The translations under genes were made by a program, and so were the position numbers. Positions 34,445-43,919 of a stretch of 64,000 nucleotides of DNA are shown one piece after another. Position 1 is the stretch's first letter. Each line of letters starts with the position of its first letter. The DNA lies in assembly GCA_963759235.1 (NCBI GenBank), contig CAVWYO010000008.1, forward strand, positions 186,001-250,000, read 5' to 3'. This stretch comes from Bauldia sp963759235 (GTDB lineage Bacteria; Pseudomonadota; Alphaproteobacteria; Rhizobiales; Kaistiaceae). The notes below the pieces were generated by a model. The model worked only from the letters and a program-made list of their open reading frames with translations, had not been told where the DNA came from and made no database searches.

Positions 34445-34465
34445 GCCGCTCCGGGGCGGAGCGGC
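34445..34465. terminator. Stem-loop downstream of the RTX gene
   Basis: A 9-bp perfect stem (GCCGCTCCG and its complement) closes a 3-base loop, 15 bases past the RTX stop on the minus strand. T-run support is weak. Confidence 0.5.
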
Positions 34466-34480
34466 GAGAGTGCCACCGGC

Positions 34481-37222
34481 CTACATGACGAGGAAGTCGT
34501 GGTGGTCGAGGTGGGTGCCCTTGTCGACCTTGGCGAACAACGTCATGCCGCCCGCCTTGTCGCCGTTCTTGTCGTAGAAGACCTCCCCCTTGCCTTGCTT
34601 GTAGATGATGTGATCGTTGCCGTCCTTGGCCTTGTTGCCGACGACGAAATATTTGCCCTTGAGCGTCCCGCCCCCACCGATCCCCTTGAAGATCGAATGG
34701 TCGAGATCGATGACGTCGCCGTTGCTGAAATCGGTGATCGTGTCGACATTGTGCGAGCCGAGCTTGTCGCTGAAGACGAAGCTGTCCTTGCCGCTGCCGC
34801 CGGTGAGCTTGTCGTTCTGCTTGCCGCCGTTCAGCACGTCGTTGCCGTCGTCGCCCCTGAGCTTGTCCTTGCCGCCGCCGCCGAGAAGCGTGTCGTCTCC
34901 CCCAAGGCCGGACAGATTGTCGTTGCCTCCCTTGCCGTCGATCGTGTCCTCCTCGTCGCTCGGCAGCGGCTGGCCGGCAACGGTCGTCGTGGCATTGACC
35001 ACGTCCTTGCCGGCCGTGCCGTTGATGGTTCCGCTCACATTGGTCACATCCACGGTAATGGTCTGCTGGTCGGGCGCGCCGCTGACATCGACGGCTTGGA
35101 CAACGACCTCGTAGTGGTTGTCGCCGCCGGCATCGGTCGGGTGCTCGAAGTCGGGCGCCGTGATGAAGGCGAGCGCGCCGGTGTTTTCGTCGATGGTGAA
35201 CAGGTCCTTGTCGGCGCCGGCGACGATGCCGAACGTCACGGTCTCGAGGTCCTGATCCGTCGCCGTCACCGTCGTCACGGCGGTGGTGTTCTCGGCAACG
35301 TTGACGGCGGCCGTCGTGCCGCCGCCGTTCGAGGTGATCACCGGCGGGTCGTTGGCGTCGGTGACGGCGACCGTGATGGTCTGATCGTCGGTGCCGCCGT
35401 TGCCGTCGGAGGCATGGACGACCACCTCGTAGTGGTTGTCACCGCCGACATCGCTCGGGTTCTCGAAGTCCGGAGCCGCGATGAAGGCGAGGACGCCGGT
35501 GGCGGCGTCGATTGTGAACTTCGCCTGATCGTCGCCGCCATTCAGCGAGAAGGTCGGCGCGTCGAGGTCCGGATCGTCCACCGTCACCGTCGTCACGATC
35601 GTGGTGTTCTCGGCAACGTTGATCGGCGCATCGTCGCCGCCGCCATTCGAGCTGATGACCGGAAGATCGTTGACGCCGGTAACCGTGATCGTGACCGTCG
35701 CCGGGTCGGACGGCGCCCCACCGTCGTCGACGGCATGGTAGGTGAAGGTTACGTCTTCATGATCGCCGACCGCGAGGGAGTCGAAAGCGCCGGTCGGGTC
35801 GAAACTGTAGGTTCCGTCGCTGGCAAGGAGCAGCGTCCCCTTGGCGACGTCGGTGTCGAGTGCGTAGTGGTCGATGGTGCCGTCGCTGTCGGTCGCCGCC
35901 GGTACCGCGGCGTTGAGAGCCGTGTCCTCGTCGGTGGTCTGGCTGTCGTCCTGCGCCACCGGCGGGTCGTTGGCGTCGGTTACGGTGACGGTAATGGTCT
36001 GGTCGTCGGTGCCGCCATGGCCGTCGGAAGCCCGGACCATGACTTCGTAGTTGTTGCCGTCGGAACCGGCCGGGGTCTCGAAGTCCGGGGCGGAAATGAA
36101 GGCGAGGTCGCCGGTATCCTGGTCGATGGTGAAGAAGCTCTGATCGGCGCCGCCGACCAGCGAGAAGCTCAGCGTATCGAAATCCTGGTCGGTCGCCGTC
36201 ACCGTGGTCACCGCGGTGGTGTTTTCGGCGACGTTGACGGATGCAGTGTCGATGCCGCCGTCCGAGGTGATGACCGGCGCGTCGTTGGCGTCGGTCACGG
36301 TGACGGTGATGGTCTGGTCGTCGGTGCCGCCGTTGCCGTCGGAGGCGCGGACGACGACTTCATAGGTGTTGTCGGCGCCCGAGTCGCCGGGGGTTTCGTA
36401 GTCCGGCGCGGCGATGAAGGCGAGGTCGCCGGTGCCCGCGTCGATGGTGAAGAAGGCCTCGTCGGCGCCGCCGTTGAGCGTGAAGGTGGGCGTGTCGAGG
36501 TCGGGGTCGGTCGCCGTCACCGTGGTTACCGCGGTGGTATTCTCGGCGACGTTGACGGACGCCGTGTCGCCGCCGCCGTCAGAGGTGATCATGGGCGGGT
36601 CGTTGGCGTCGGTTACGGTGACGGTGATGGTCTGGTCGTCGGTGCCGCCGTTGCCGTCGGAGGCGCGGACGATGACTTCATAGGTGTTGTCGGCGCCCGA
36701 GTCGCTCGGGTTTTCGAAGTCCGGCGCGGCGAGGAAGGCGAGGTCGCCGGTGTTCGCGTCGATGGTGAACTTGGCCTGATCGGCGCCACCAGTCAGTGAG
36801 AATGTCACTGTGTCGAGGTCGGGATCGGGCGCCGTCACCGTCGTCACCGCGGTGGTGTTCTCGGCAACGTTGATCGATGCCGTGTCGCCGCCGCCGTCCG
36901 AGGTGATCGCCGGTGCGTCGTTTTGGGCGTTGACCGTGATCGTTTTGACGAAACCGGCGCCGCTCTCGAAATAGGGGAAGGCGCCGCTCAAGTCGGCGAC
37001 CATCAGTTCGGCAACGCCGTCGCCGTCGAGGTCGGCGGCGGCCGGCTTGCTCTGGTCGCCGACATCGACCCCGTCGAATGGGTTGTCGGCGCCGGTCAGG
37101 GCGACGAAGCCGGAACCGGTGTTTTCGTATGTGTAGAGGGTTCCGTCGCTTGACCCGACGACCAGGTCGAGCTTGCCGTCCCCGTTGACGTCGATGAATG
37201 ACGGGGACGCGGCGGCGCCCAC
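34481..37222 (-). CDS. C-terminal segment of a giant RTX protein: cadherin-like repeats and RTX tail
   Basis: This 913-residue open segment is the intact 3' part of a gene that begins at 40287. It opens with FG-GAP/VCBS-type calcium motifs (DVNGDGKLDLVVG, DLDGDGVAELMV), then six cadherin-like repeats of about 106 residues with NDxPxITS and VAENTTAVTTVTA signatures. Next come RTX nonapeptides (GGNDNLSGLGGDDTLLGGGG) and a C-terminal module ending THLDHHDFLVM. That ending matches type I secretion signals and recurs in the other RTX genes here. The protein is expected at the cell surface or outside, calcium-stabilised and possibly adhesive. No type I secretion genes are in the window. Confidence 0.8.
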   Translation of the reverse strand: MGAAASPSFIDVNGDGKLDLVVGSSDGTLYTYENTGSGFVALTGADNPFDGVDVGDQSKPAAADLDGDGVAELMVADLSGAFPYFESGAGFVKTITVNAQNDAPAITSDGGGDTASINVAENTTAVTTVTAPDPDLDTVTFSLTGGADQAKFTIDANTGDLAFLAAPDFENPSDSGADNTYEVIVRASDGNGGTDDQTITVTVTDANDPPMITSDGGGDTASVNVAENTTAVTTVTATDPDLDTPTFTLNGGADEAFFTIDAGTGDLAFIAAPDYETPGDSGADNTYEVVVRASDGNGGTDDQTITVTVTDANDAPVITSDGGIDTASVNVAENTTAVTTVTATDQDFDTLSFSLVGGADQSFFTIDQDTGDLAFISAPDFETPAGSDGNNYEVMVRASDGHGGTDDQTITVTVTDANDPPVAQDDSQTTDEDTALNAAVPAATDSDGTIDHYALDTDVAKGTLLLASDGTYSFDPTGAFDSLAVGDHEDVTFTYHAVDDGGAPSDPATVTITVTGVNDLPVISSNGGGDDAPINVAENTTIVTTVTVDDPDLDAPTFSLNGGDDQAKFTIDAATGVLAFIAAPDFENPSDVGGDNHYEVVVHASDGNGGTDDQTITVAVTDANDPPVITSNGGGTTAAVNVAENTTAVTTVTATDQDLETVTFGIVAGADKDLFTIDENTGALAFITAPDFEHPTDAGGDNHYEVVVQAVDVSGAPDQQTITVDVTNVSGTINGTAGKDVVNATTTVAGQPLPSDEEDTIDGKGGNDNLSGLGGDDTLLGGGGKDKLRGDDGNDVLNGGKQNDKLTGGSGKDSFVFSDKLGSHNVDTITDFSNGDVIDLDHSIFKGIGGGGTLKGKYFVVGNKAKDGNDHIIYKQGKGEVFYDKNGDKAGGMTLFAKVDKGTHLDHHDFLVM
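35280..36930 (-). repeat. Tandem 318-bp DNA repeats encoding cadherin-like modules
   Basis: Near-identical blocks recur: GTCGTTGGCG at 36281 and again at 36599 is 318 bp, or 106 codons, apart, with long matching flanks. At least three consecutive modules are highly similar at the DNA level, so copy number may vary and assembly may be unreliable. Confidence 0.7.
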
Positions 37223-38836
37223 GTTGATGCCGTCGAACGGATTGTGCGCTGCCGGTCAGTTCGACGATAGTTGAAGCTGCGCTCGGCGAGCCATTGATTG
37301 TCGAAAGTAGCGAAGGTCGCCGGAGCTGGTGCCGACGACAAGGTCCTGGTCGCCGTCGCCGTCGAGGTCGACGAGCACAGGCGACGATGCGGCTGTCGAA
37401 CGTCTCCGCCGTCGAAGGGCTCGCCCGGGCCCGAATGCACGACGAAGGACGGCGCCGCCGCGGTGCCGGTGTTCTCCACGTAGACCATCAGGCCATTGTT
37501 GGTTCCGTTGCCGGCGCCGACGATGGCGTCGAGGATCGCCGTCGCCGTTGAGATCGGCGAAGGTCACCTCCACCCGCTCGGTGCCGAACACGAGCCCGTC
37601 AAACGGATTGTCGGCTGCCGGTCTGCTCGACAAACGCCGGATCTCTCGGCGAGCCCGACATTCTCGAAATAGCGAAGGGTGCCGCCGCCCTCTCCGACGA
37701 TCGCGTCGAGGTCGCCGTCGCCGTCGAGATCGGCGAATGCGACCGAATGCGAGTCGCTGACCTGACCAAATCCGAGGCCGTCGAACGGCGACTGGCCGAC
37801 CTGATGGAACTCGATCGGTCCCTGCGGCGGCGCGAGGTTCTCGGCGACCGTCATGGCGCGCCGTCCGCGTCGCCGAGGACGACGTCAACATTGCCGTCGC
37901 CATTGATGTCGACCAGCGAGCCGCGCGCGCCCGAGACCGAGTTGAAGTCGACGAGGGGATTGGTGGCGTTGGTCGACTGGACGAAATCCGGATTGTGGGC
38001 GTCGCCGACATTTTCCAGATAGGCGACGCCGCCGGTGTCGGTGCCGCCGACGATGCCGTCGAGATCGCCGTCCTTGTCGACGTCGGCGAAGCTGACATAG
38101 CTGTGGGTTGCCGGCATCGACGCCGGCGAACGGATTGTCGCCGCCCGTCCGTTCGACAAAGACCGGGCTCGCCGCCGTTCCGGTGTTCTCGAAGTAGTGG
38201 ACCGAGCCGTCATCGCTACCGACCACCAGATCGTAGTCGCCGTCGTGATCGAGATCGACGAAGGTGGGATTGGCGCCGGATATGCCGGCTGAATTGACCG
38301 CGGCGAAGGCGGTCTGGGGGCTGCTCAGATCGAAACTGGCCGCCTGGGCCGTGCCGGTATTTTCGTAGTAGACGAGCGTGCCGCTGTCATTGAGGGCGAG
38401 AAGATCGAGGTCGCCGTCGTGGTCGAGATCAGCCAGCGCCGGGGGTGAGGAGCCGGTTGAAGTCGAGGGAATGTTGCATGAACGGATTGTGGAGCTGCGT
38501 CGGTGCGCAGCGGAACGACGGATTGTCGGCGGTCCCGATGTTCTCGTAGTAGAAGAAATTCGCGTTGCTGCTGGCGACGATGGCATCGAGATCGCCGTCG
38601 CCGTCGATGTCGGCGAAGACCGGCAGCGCGTCAGTGTCGCTACCGCCGAGCGAAAGTCCCGGAAGCCCACCGCCATTGCCGAAGCTCAGCGGCGCCGCCG
38701 CGCTGGCGCCTTGGCCGTCGGTCAGGACGATATCGATCTGGCGGTCGGCGACCGGCGCGTCGGAGGAATTGGCATAGGTGAGGTGCTCGATCAGCGCCTC
38801 GACCGCTTGCGTCGTTACACCGACGCCAAAATGCAC
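37223..38836 (-). pseudogene. Frameshifted middle of the giant RTX gene (FG-GAP/VCBS repeats)
   Basis: Coding similarity continues through this stretch but jumps frame repeatedly. The consecutive reading segments are about 38429-38836, 38120-38450, 37851-38120, 37620-37854 and then short pieces to 37223. Each carries repeats of about 55 residues such as ADLDHDGDLDLLAL, DLDHDGDYDLVVG and DVDKDGDLDGIVGG, with YFENTGTA between them. Breaks lie near 38950, 38450, 38115, 37857, 37615, 37400 and 37250. They may be assembly indels or true decay. Read as one frame, this is a beta-propeller of FG-GAP type linking the N- and C-terminal parts. Confidence 0.7.
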
Positions 38837-40287
38837 CTCCAGCGGCGTGCCGGCGGCCCCGCCGGTGACGGTTCCGATCGTCTGGCCTTCATAGAGGACA
38901 TCGCCGGCGGAAACGTTGATCTGGCCGGGCCCGACCCCGTCGCTGAGGATGCCGATATCGTATCCTCGGCAAGGTGGCCGTGGACGAGCAGCATGCCGCC
39001 CCCAAGGTTGAAGTCGGGATCGGTGACGGTGACGTCCGGGAAGATCAGCTGCGGCGTTGCATTGACCACGTTCTCGTCGAACGCGACGCCGGAGTGGTCG
39101 ACTGTGAGCTCGGGCGGCTGGTTGCCGCCGACGAGAAAACTGCTGAGGCTATCGTCGTTGACAGCGGTCGTGAACAGGTAGTGAGCGGAACCGACCGTGA
39201 TGTTCGTTGCCGCCCAGGGCCCGTCGATCGACACGCTGGCGTCGGCGGGGCTGACGGAATTCGTAACCGGACGCTGCACGATGACCTGCGGCGCGCCGGC
39301 CGTGTCGACAAGGTCCAGCGAGCCGTTGTCGGCGACGTGAAACATGCTGACGGCGTCACCGTCAAAGGCCGTGACGAATAGATAGGTCTCGCCGGCAATT
39401 ACCGTGGTCGACAGGCCGGAGGCGCCTTGCAGGTTCAGGCCTGCGCCATCGGTGATGTTCTCGACGTTGGTCAGGGAGCCGTCGGAACCGACCGCGAAGA
39501 CGCTGACGCCGCCGTCGGCGGCGCCGGCAGCAAAGAGATAGGTTGTGCCGTCCACCACGGCGGTGGTCACGGCCCTTACCGTCGCGAGCTGATAGTTCGG
39601 GTTCTCCGAATCGTCGACGTTGGCGACGTTGGTCAGCTGCCCGGCCGCATCGAGCGAGAAGACGCTGACGCCATTGCCGCCGGTGCCGGCGCCGGTGAAG
39701 ACGTAGGTCGAATTGCCAATCGTCGCGGTCGCAATGGAGACCATGTCGGTGAGCTCGTACGCGGAATTCTCCAACTGATCGACATTATCGGTATTGGTGA
39801 GCGCGCCACCTGAGCCGATGGAGAACACGGAGAGGCCGGCATCGTTGCGGCCAGCCGCCACAAGAAATGCGGTGCCGTCCACGACGGTCGTGGCCAGGGC
39901 CGACGCGCCCGCCAATTCGAGCGTCAGGTCGTCGGCTACGTTGGGGCCGTTGGTGAGATGGCCGTCCGAACCGACCGAAAATCCACTGATCCCGCTGTCG
40001 TCCTCGCCCGCCACGTACAGGTAGGTCGTTCCGTCGACTTCGGCGGTCGCCAAGGCTCGCGCAGCGCCGATCTGGAGGGTCCCGTCGTCGGTCACGTTGT
40101 CAACGTTGGTCAAGGTGCCGTCGGTCGCGATCGAGAACACGCTGACGCCGCTGTCGCTGGCACCGGCGACGAACAGGTAGGGTGTGCCGCCGATTTCCGT
40201 CGCCAGCGCCGCGCGGGGTGTCAGGAGGTTCAGCACCTCGTCGTCGGGGACGGTTTCAATAAATGAGAGATTGTGTTCTTCGTCCAT
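38815..40287 (-). CDS. N-terminal segment of the giant RTX protein: beta-propeller repeats
   Basis: The open segment encodes 490 residues, of which about the first 445 are in the true frame. It has no classical signal peptide, as expected for type I secretion. About seven repeats of the form GTTYLYVAGEDDSGISGFSV followed by DGxLTNxxNV fill residues 20-370 and resemble lactonase-like propeller blades. A cadherin-like domain begins near 400 (NQPPELTVDHSGVAFDENV). The frame breaks near 38950, after HLAEDT; the next frame continues as DIGILSDGVGPGQINVS. A GGGAAGG site precedes ATG 40287. Confidence 0.75.
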   Translation of the reverse strand: MDEEHNLSFIETVPDDEVLNLLTPRAALATEIGGTPYLFVAGASDSGVSVFSIATDGTLTNVDNVTDDGTLQIGAARALATAEVDGTTYLYVAGEDDSGISGFSVGSDGHLTNGPNVADDLTLELAGASALATTVVDGTAFLVAAGRNDAGLSVFSIGSGGALTNTDNVDQLENSAYELTDMVSIATATIGNSTYVFTGAGTGGNGVSVFSLDAAGQLTNVANVDDSENPNYQLATVRAVTTAVVDGTTYLFAAGAADGGVSVFAVGSDGSLTNVENITDGAGLNLQGASGLSTTVIAGETYLFVTAFDGDAVSMFHVADNGSLDLVDTAGAPQVIVQRPVTNSVSPADASVSIDGPWAATNITVGSAHYLFTTAVNDDSLSSFLVGGNQPPELTVDHSGVAFDENVVNATPQLIFPDVTVTDPDFNLGGGMLLVHGHLAEDTISASSATGSGPARSTFPPAMSSMKARRSEPSPAGPPARRWRCILASV

Positions 40288-40736
40288 GCCTCAGCCTTCC
40301 CTGAATCTTCAACGGCTCACGGCTCACGACGGCGACGCGGCTCGGGCCGCGGGCGGCCCAAACGCTGCGGAAGCGTCGAACATGGATCGGTGACGGGTGC
40401 TGCCGGACCGACATATTGGAGCCTCTTGTCGGCCCCATGGTCAGCGGAGCCTCTTGCTGCCCGCCTGAATCCGTCGCCGGAAAAATCACGCGAGTTCGCG
40501 ACGACCGTAATCAGATCGGCGCCAATTCCCCGTTAAGTTGTTCGCTAAAATGCGGACGAACGGGCCCAAGAATGGCCCACGCGGCGGGGTTTTGAGACAC
40601 GGCGTCCGGCGCACGCGGTGCCCCGTCCGCGTGGCGTTCCTGAGCCGCCTCGACCGCGTCGGCCACGCCGTGGTTGCGGTTCGAGCACGAATTCGAGGAA
40701 GATGAACCCAGAGTGAAACCGGGCGGTGGCTCGAGA
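40288..40736. other. Divergent intergenic region
   Basis: The 449-base gap separates the RTX gene (minus) from the GH32-like gene (plus) and must hold both promoters. A possible -10 TAAAAT lies at 40546-40551 without a convincing -35. No gene, strong hairpin or repeat is visible. Confidence 0.4.
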
Positions 40737-41711
40737 ATGGCGTTCGCGCTTGATACCCATTGGGTGTGGGATTTCTGGATAGCCCGCGACGGCGCCGACT
40801 ATCACCTGTTCTTCCTGCAGGCGCCGAAGGCGGTCGGCAATCCGGAGCTTCGCCACTGGCACGTGTCGATCGGCCACGCGGTGTCGACCGACCTCCGCCG
40901 GTGGAAGGCGCTCGGAACCTGCTTCTGGCCCTCCGACGGGCCCGCCTTCGACGACGGCACCACCTGGACCGGCTCGGTCATCCGCCACGATGGCCTGTGG
41001 CACCTCTTCTACACCGCCACCTCGAAGGCCGAGGATTGCAGGAAGCAACGGATCGGCCTCGCGACCTCGACGGACCTGCACGATTGGCACCGCCACGACC
41101 GCAGCCCGATCGTCGATCTCGATCCGCGTTTCTACGAGGAGTACGACCCGGCGTTCTGGCACGACCGGGCGCTCCGCGACCCCTGGGTGATGCGGGACCC
41201 GCTTGGCTCCGGGTTCCGCATGTGGTTCACGGCTCGCGTTCCCGACGGCCCGCCGGATGGGCGCGGCGTCATCGGAACGGCGCGGTCGGACGACCTCGTT
41301 CGCTGGGAAGTGGAGCCGCCGGTGACGCCTTACGGCGATTTCGGCGAGTGCGAGGTGCCGCAGTACTGGGAGCACCGTGGACGGTCGTACCTGCTCTTCT
41401 GCACGTCCGTCCGCCGCACGGCATCAGCGCGGGTCGAGCGGCTCGCCGCATCGGCAGGCGAGGCGGAGACCGGCACGCACTATTACATCGCCGACGCTCC
41501 GTCCGGGCCATGGCGTCTCGGCGACGGCCCGTTCCTTGCCGGCGGCGCCGCGCGATCGCTTTATGCGGGCCGGATCGTCGACGATCCGATGGGCCGCCCG
41601 GTCTTTCTCGGCACGATCGCCTTCCAGCCCGACGGCGGTTATGTCGGTGCCCTGTCGGACCCCATTCCGGTCGAGGCCGGGCCCGGCGGCGAACTGGTCC
41701 TCGGGCCCTGA
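40737..41711 (+). CDS. GH32/GH43-like five-bladed propeller glycosidase
   Basis: The product has 324 residues and belongs to the furanosidase superfamily. Recognisable positions are THWVWDFWI near residue 8, whose Asp would be the nucleophile, TTWTGSVIRHDG, RDPWVMRDP for the transition-state Asp, and GECEVPQYWE for the acid/base Glu. The classical WMNDPNG motif of invertases is altered, so this is a divergent subgroup. No signal peptide is visible. ATG 40737 was chosen; the frame extends to 40674 with only weak starts. Substrate unknown, probably a fructoside or related sugar. Confidence 0.75.
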   Translation: MAFALDTHWVWDFWIARDGADYHLFFLQAPKAVGNPELRHWHVSIGHAVSTDLRRWKALGTCFWPSDGPAFDDGTTWTGSVIRHDGLWHLFYTATSKAEDCRKQRIGLATSTDLHDWHRHDRSPIVDLDPRFYEEYDPAFWHDRALRDPWVMRDPLGSGFRMWFTARVPDGPPDGRGVIGTARSDDLVRWEVEPPVTPYGDFGECEVPQYWEHRGRSYLLFCTSVRRTASARVERLAASAGEAETGTHYYIADAPSGPWRLGDGPFLAGGAARSLYAGRIVDDPMGRPVFLGTIAFQPDGGYVGALSDPIPVEAGPGGELVLGP

Positions 41712-41825
41712 CCGGAGGTGAGCGCAGGGGCGGCTTCACCCCGGGAACAGCATGAGGCCGCCGTCGAAGCGGATCACCACCCGTAGGGGTTCAGTCCGAC
41801 CCGAAGCATGGGCGCTCGAACCCGA

Positions 41826-42588
41826 TCAGCGCAGGCCGCCGTCGACGACGATGCATTGCTTGGTGATCATCCGGCTGTCATCGGCGGCGAGGAACAGCAC
41901 GGTACTGGCGATATCGTCGGGCAGCAGACGTCGCTTGATCGATTGACGGGCGGCCATCTCGTCGGCCTCCGCTTCGGTGAACCACAGGCGGAGTTGCCGC
42001 TCGGTGATGACGCCGCCCGGCGCGATGGCGTTCACCCGGATGTTGTCGGCTCCGAGCTCCCGCGCGAGGCTGGCGGTAAGCCCGATTACGCCTGCCTTGG
42101 CCGTGGAATAGGCGACCAAGGTGGCCGCGCCGGACATCCAGGCGACCGACGAGAAATTGATGATCGACCCACCGCCGCGCTGCGCGCATCTGGGGCCGGA
42201 CCGCCTGGGCGGCGAAGAACTGATGGCGGAGATTCACCGCCATCGCCTCGTCCCAGTAATCGGTGGTGACGGAATCGATCTCATGGCGATCGTCGCGCGC
42301 CGCATTGTTGACGAGGACGCCGATCAGGCCGAGATCCGTCTTCACGCGGTCGATCGCCTGACGCAGGGCGTCGATGTCGGCCAGATCGCACGGGATGAAC
42401 ACTGGTCTGTGACGGGCCGTCGCCAGACCGCCTACCAGCGCCTCCGACGCGCCCTTCTGGATGTCGACGAAGGCCACCCGGGCTCCTTGTCCGGCAAAGG
42501 CTTCGACCATCGCCGCGCCGATGCCCGACCCGCCACCGGTGATGAAGACCACGCAGCCATCGAGGCTGGGATAGTGTGCGAATGACAA
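41826..42588 (-). pseudogene. SDR-family oxidoreductase, frameshifted
   Basis: Two overlapping frames make one SDR of about 253 residues. The first, from ATG 42588, holds ITGGGSGIG and VLVNNAARDD and runs to about 42180. The second continues GGGSIINFSSVAWMSG, YSTAKAG with the catalytic Tyr and Lys, and ends VVDGGLR. The break lies in a GC run near 42178-42184 and needs one base removed, so a sequencing indel is likely. It follows the SMP-30 and tautomerase genes in one minus-strand unit and would oxidise a sugar to a lactone or a related alcohol. Confidence 0.75.
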
Positions 42589-42649
42589 GGGATTGCGCCT
42601 GCTTCGGATGCGTCTTTCGGTGTCCGGAGTGAGGTAGCGCGGCCCGCCC

Positions 42650-43537
42650 TCAGAACAGCGGCACGCCGGGGGTTTTCATCCGCGCCCGGTAGAGCGAGGT
42701 CGATGCGGTAAGAAAGATGCTCATCAAGTCGTCGTCGCCCCAGGTGAAATTGGCAACCGTCTCCGGCACCCAGATCACCCCCAGCGGGCGGGCGTCCGGC
42801 GCGAATACGTGCAGCCCGCCCGGGCCGCAGCAATAAAGGTTGCCGTCCCGGTCGATCTTCATGCCGTCCGGCGCGCCCTCGCCGCTCCCCTTGACTTCAG
42901 CCCACACCGCGCCGCCCGATATCAGGCCGTCGGCGCCGACATCGAACACGCGGATGTGACCGCGGTCGGTGTCGTTGACAAACAGCCGGCCCTCGTCGCG
43001 CGAGAAGCACAAGCCGTTCGGCTGCATGAAATCGTCGGCGAGCAGCGTCAGGTCCGAACCGTCCTCCTCGACCCGGTAGACACCACGGAAATCCAGTTCC
43101 ATCGCCCGCTCGACGCCGTAGTAGTGCATGCGCCCGTAGGTCGGGTCGGTGAAATAGATCCGTCCGTCGCGCTTGACGACGATGTCGTTGGGGCTGTTCA
43201 GCTGCTTGCCACGGTAGTGGGTGGCGAGAACGGTGATCGAGCCGTCCGCCTCGGTTCGGGTCACCCGGCTCGTCGCATGCTCGCAGGTCACCAGCCGGCC
43301 GCGGCGGTCGTATGTGTTGCCGTTCGCCATGTTGGACGGCTTGCGGAAGGTGGTGATGCCGTCCGCCGCCGTCCACCGCCGCATGTGATCTCCCGGCATG
43401 TCGCTGAAGATCAGATGCTTCTCGTGCGGGTGCCACACCGCCCCCTCGGTGAAGTCGAAGCCGGTCGCCAGCCGCTCGACCGCGACATCCTCTCCGACGA
43501 CATCGCGGAAGAGGTCGTCGCGGATCTCGACGCTCAT
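42650..43537 (-). CDS. SMP-30/gluconolactonase-family hydrolase
   Basis: The product has 295 residues and is a six-bladed propeller of the SMP-30/GNL family. The metal-binding residues appear in FTEGAVW (Glu), SPNDIVV (Asn) and APDGMKID (Asp), with PNGLCFS between. Such enzymes hydrolyse aldonolactones. Its ATG overlaps the tautomerase stop by 4 bases, and the SDR starts 61 bases beyond its stop, suggesting a short sugar- or hydroxy-acid-oxidation unit. Confidence 0.9.
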   Translation of the reverse strand: MSVEIRDDLFRDVVGEDVAVERLATGFDFTEGAVWHPHEKHLIFSDMPGDHMRRWTAADGITTFRKPSNMANGNTYDRRGRLVTCEHATSRVTRTEADGSITVLATHYRGKQLNSPNDIVVKRDGRIYFTDPTYGRMHYYGVERAMELDFRGVYRVEEDGSDLTLLADDFMQPNGLCFSRDEGRLFVNDTDRGHIRVFDVGADGLISGGAVWAEVKGSGEGAPDGMKIDRDGNLYCCGPGGLHVFAPDARPLGVIWVPETVANFTWGDDDLMSIFLTASTSLYRARMKTPGVPLF

Positions 43538-43743
43538 TTCGCTTTCCGGCGCGTCTCGACATCGGTCAGGCCGACATACCAGTCGCGCGCCGCCACCTCC
43601 TCGAAAACCACCCAGACGTCGTCGTTGGTAAGCCCGGTGGATTGGGTGATCGCCCTGACGACGCCCTCGGCGATGGCGCCTTTCTTTCTCTCCGGATCGT
43701 CGGCGATGACTTCCCTGACGAGGCGAATATTGACGAACGGCAT
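43534..43743 (-). CDS. 4-oxalocrotonate tautomerase-family protein
   Basis: The product has 69 residues beginning MPFVNIRLVREVI; Pro2 becomes the catalytic N-terminal proline after Met removal. The length and the DVWVVFEEV segment fit the small tautomerase family. It is the first gene of the tautomerase/SMP-30/SDR unit. The specific keto-enol substrate is unknown. Confidence 0.9.
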   Translation of the reverse strand: MPFVNIRLVREVIADDPERKKGAIAEGVVRAITQSTGLTNDDVWVVFEEVAARDWYVGLTDVETRRKAK

Positions 43744-43919
43744 TGCGCTCTCCCTTTGGTTTGGCTGCGTCGCGAGTGTACCCAGCTTGATATCAACGGG
43801 CCATCCACACCGCCATCAAAAGCCCGGACGCACGCGGGTTTGTTGGTTGCGCCGATCACGGGCCAAACCAGGTCGATCGCCAAGACAGCGAACCTCGATC
43901 GCCGCTGCCAACCCGGTTC

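Noticed and set aside
34241..36799. 852-codon plus-strand frame rich in Val, Gly and Asp
   Set aside because: It is the antisense of the tandem cadherin-like repeats; its apparent repetitiveness is inherited from the real minus-strand repeats.
35280..36930. Regular repeats that could suggest a CRISPR array
   Set aside because: The period is 318 bp, whole modules are similar, there are no short unique spacers, and the repeats encode protein domains.
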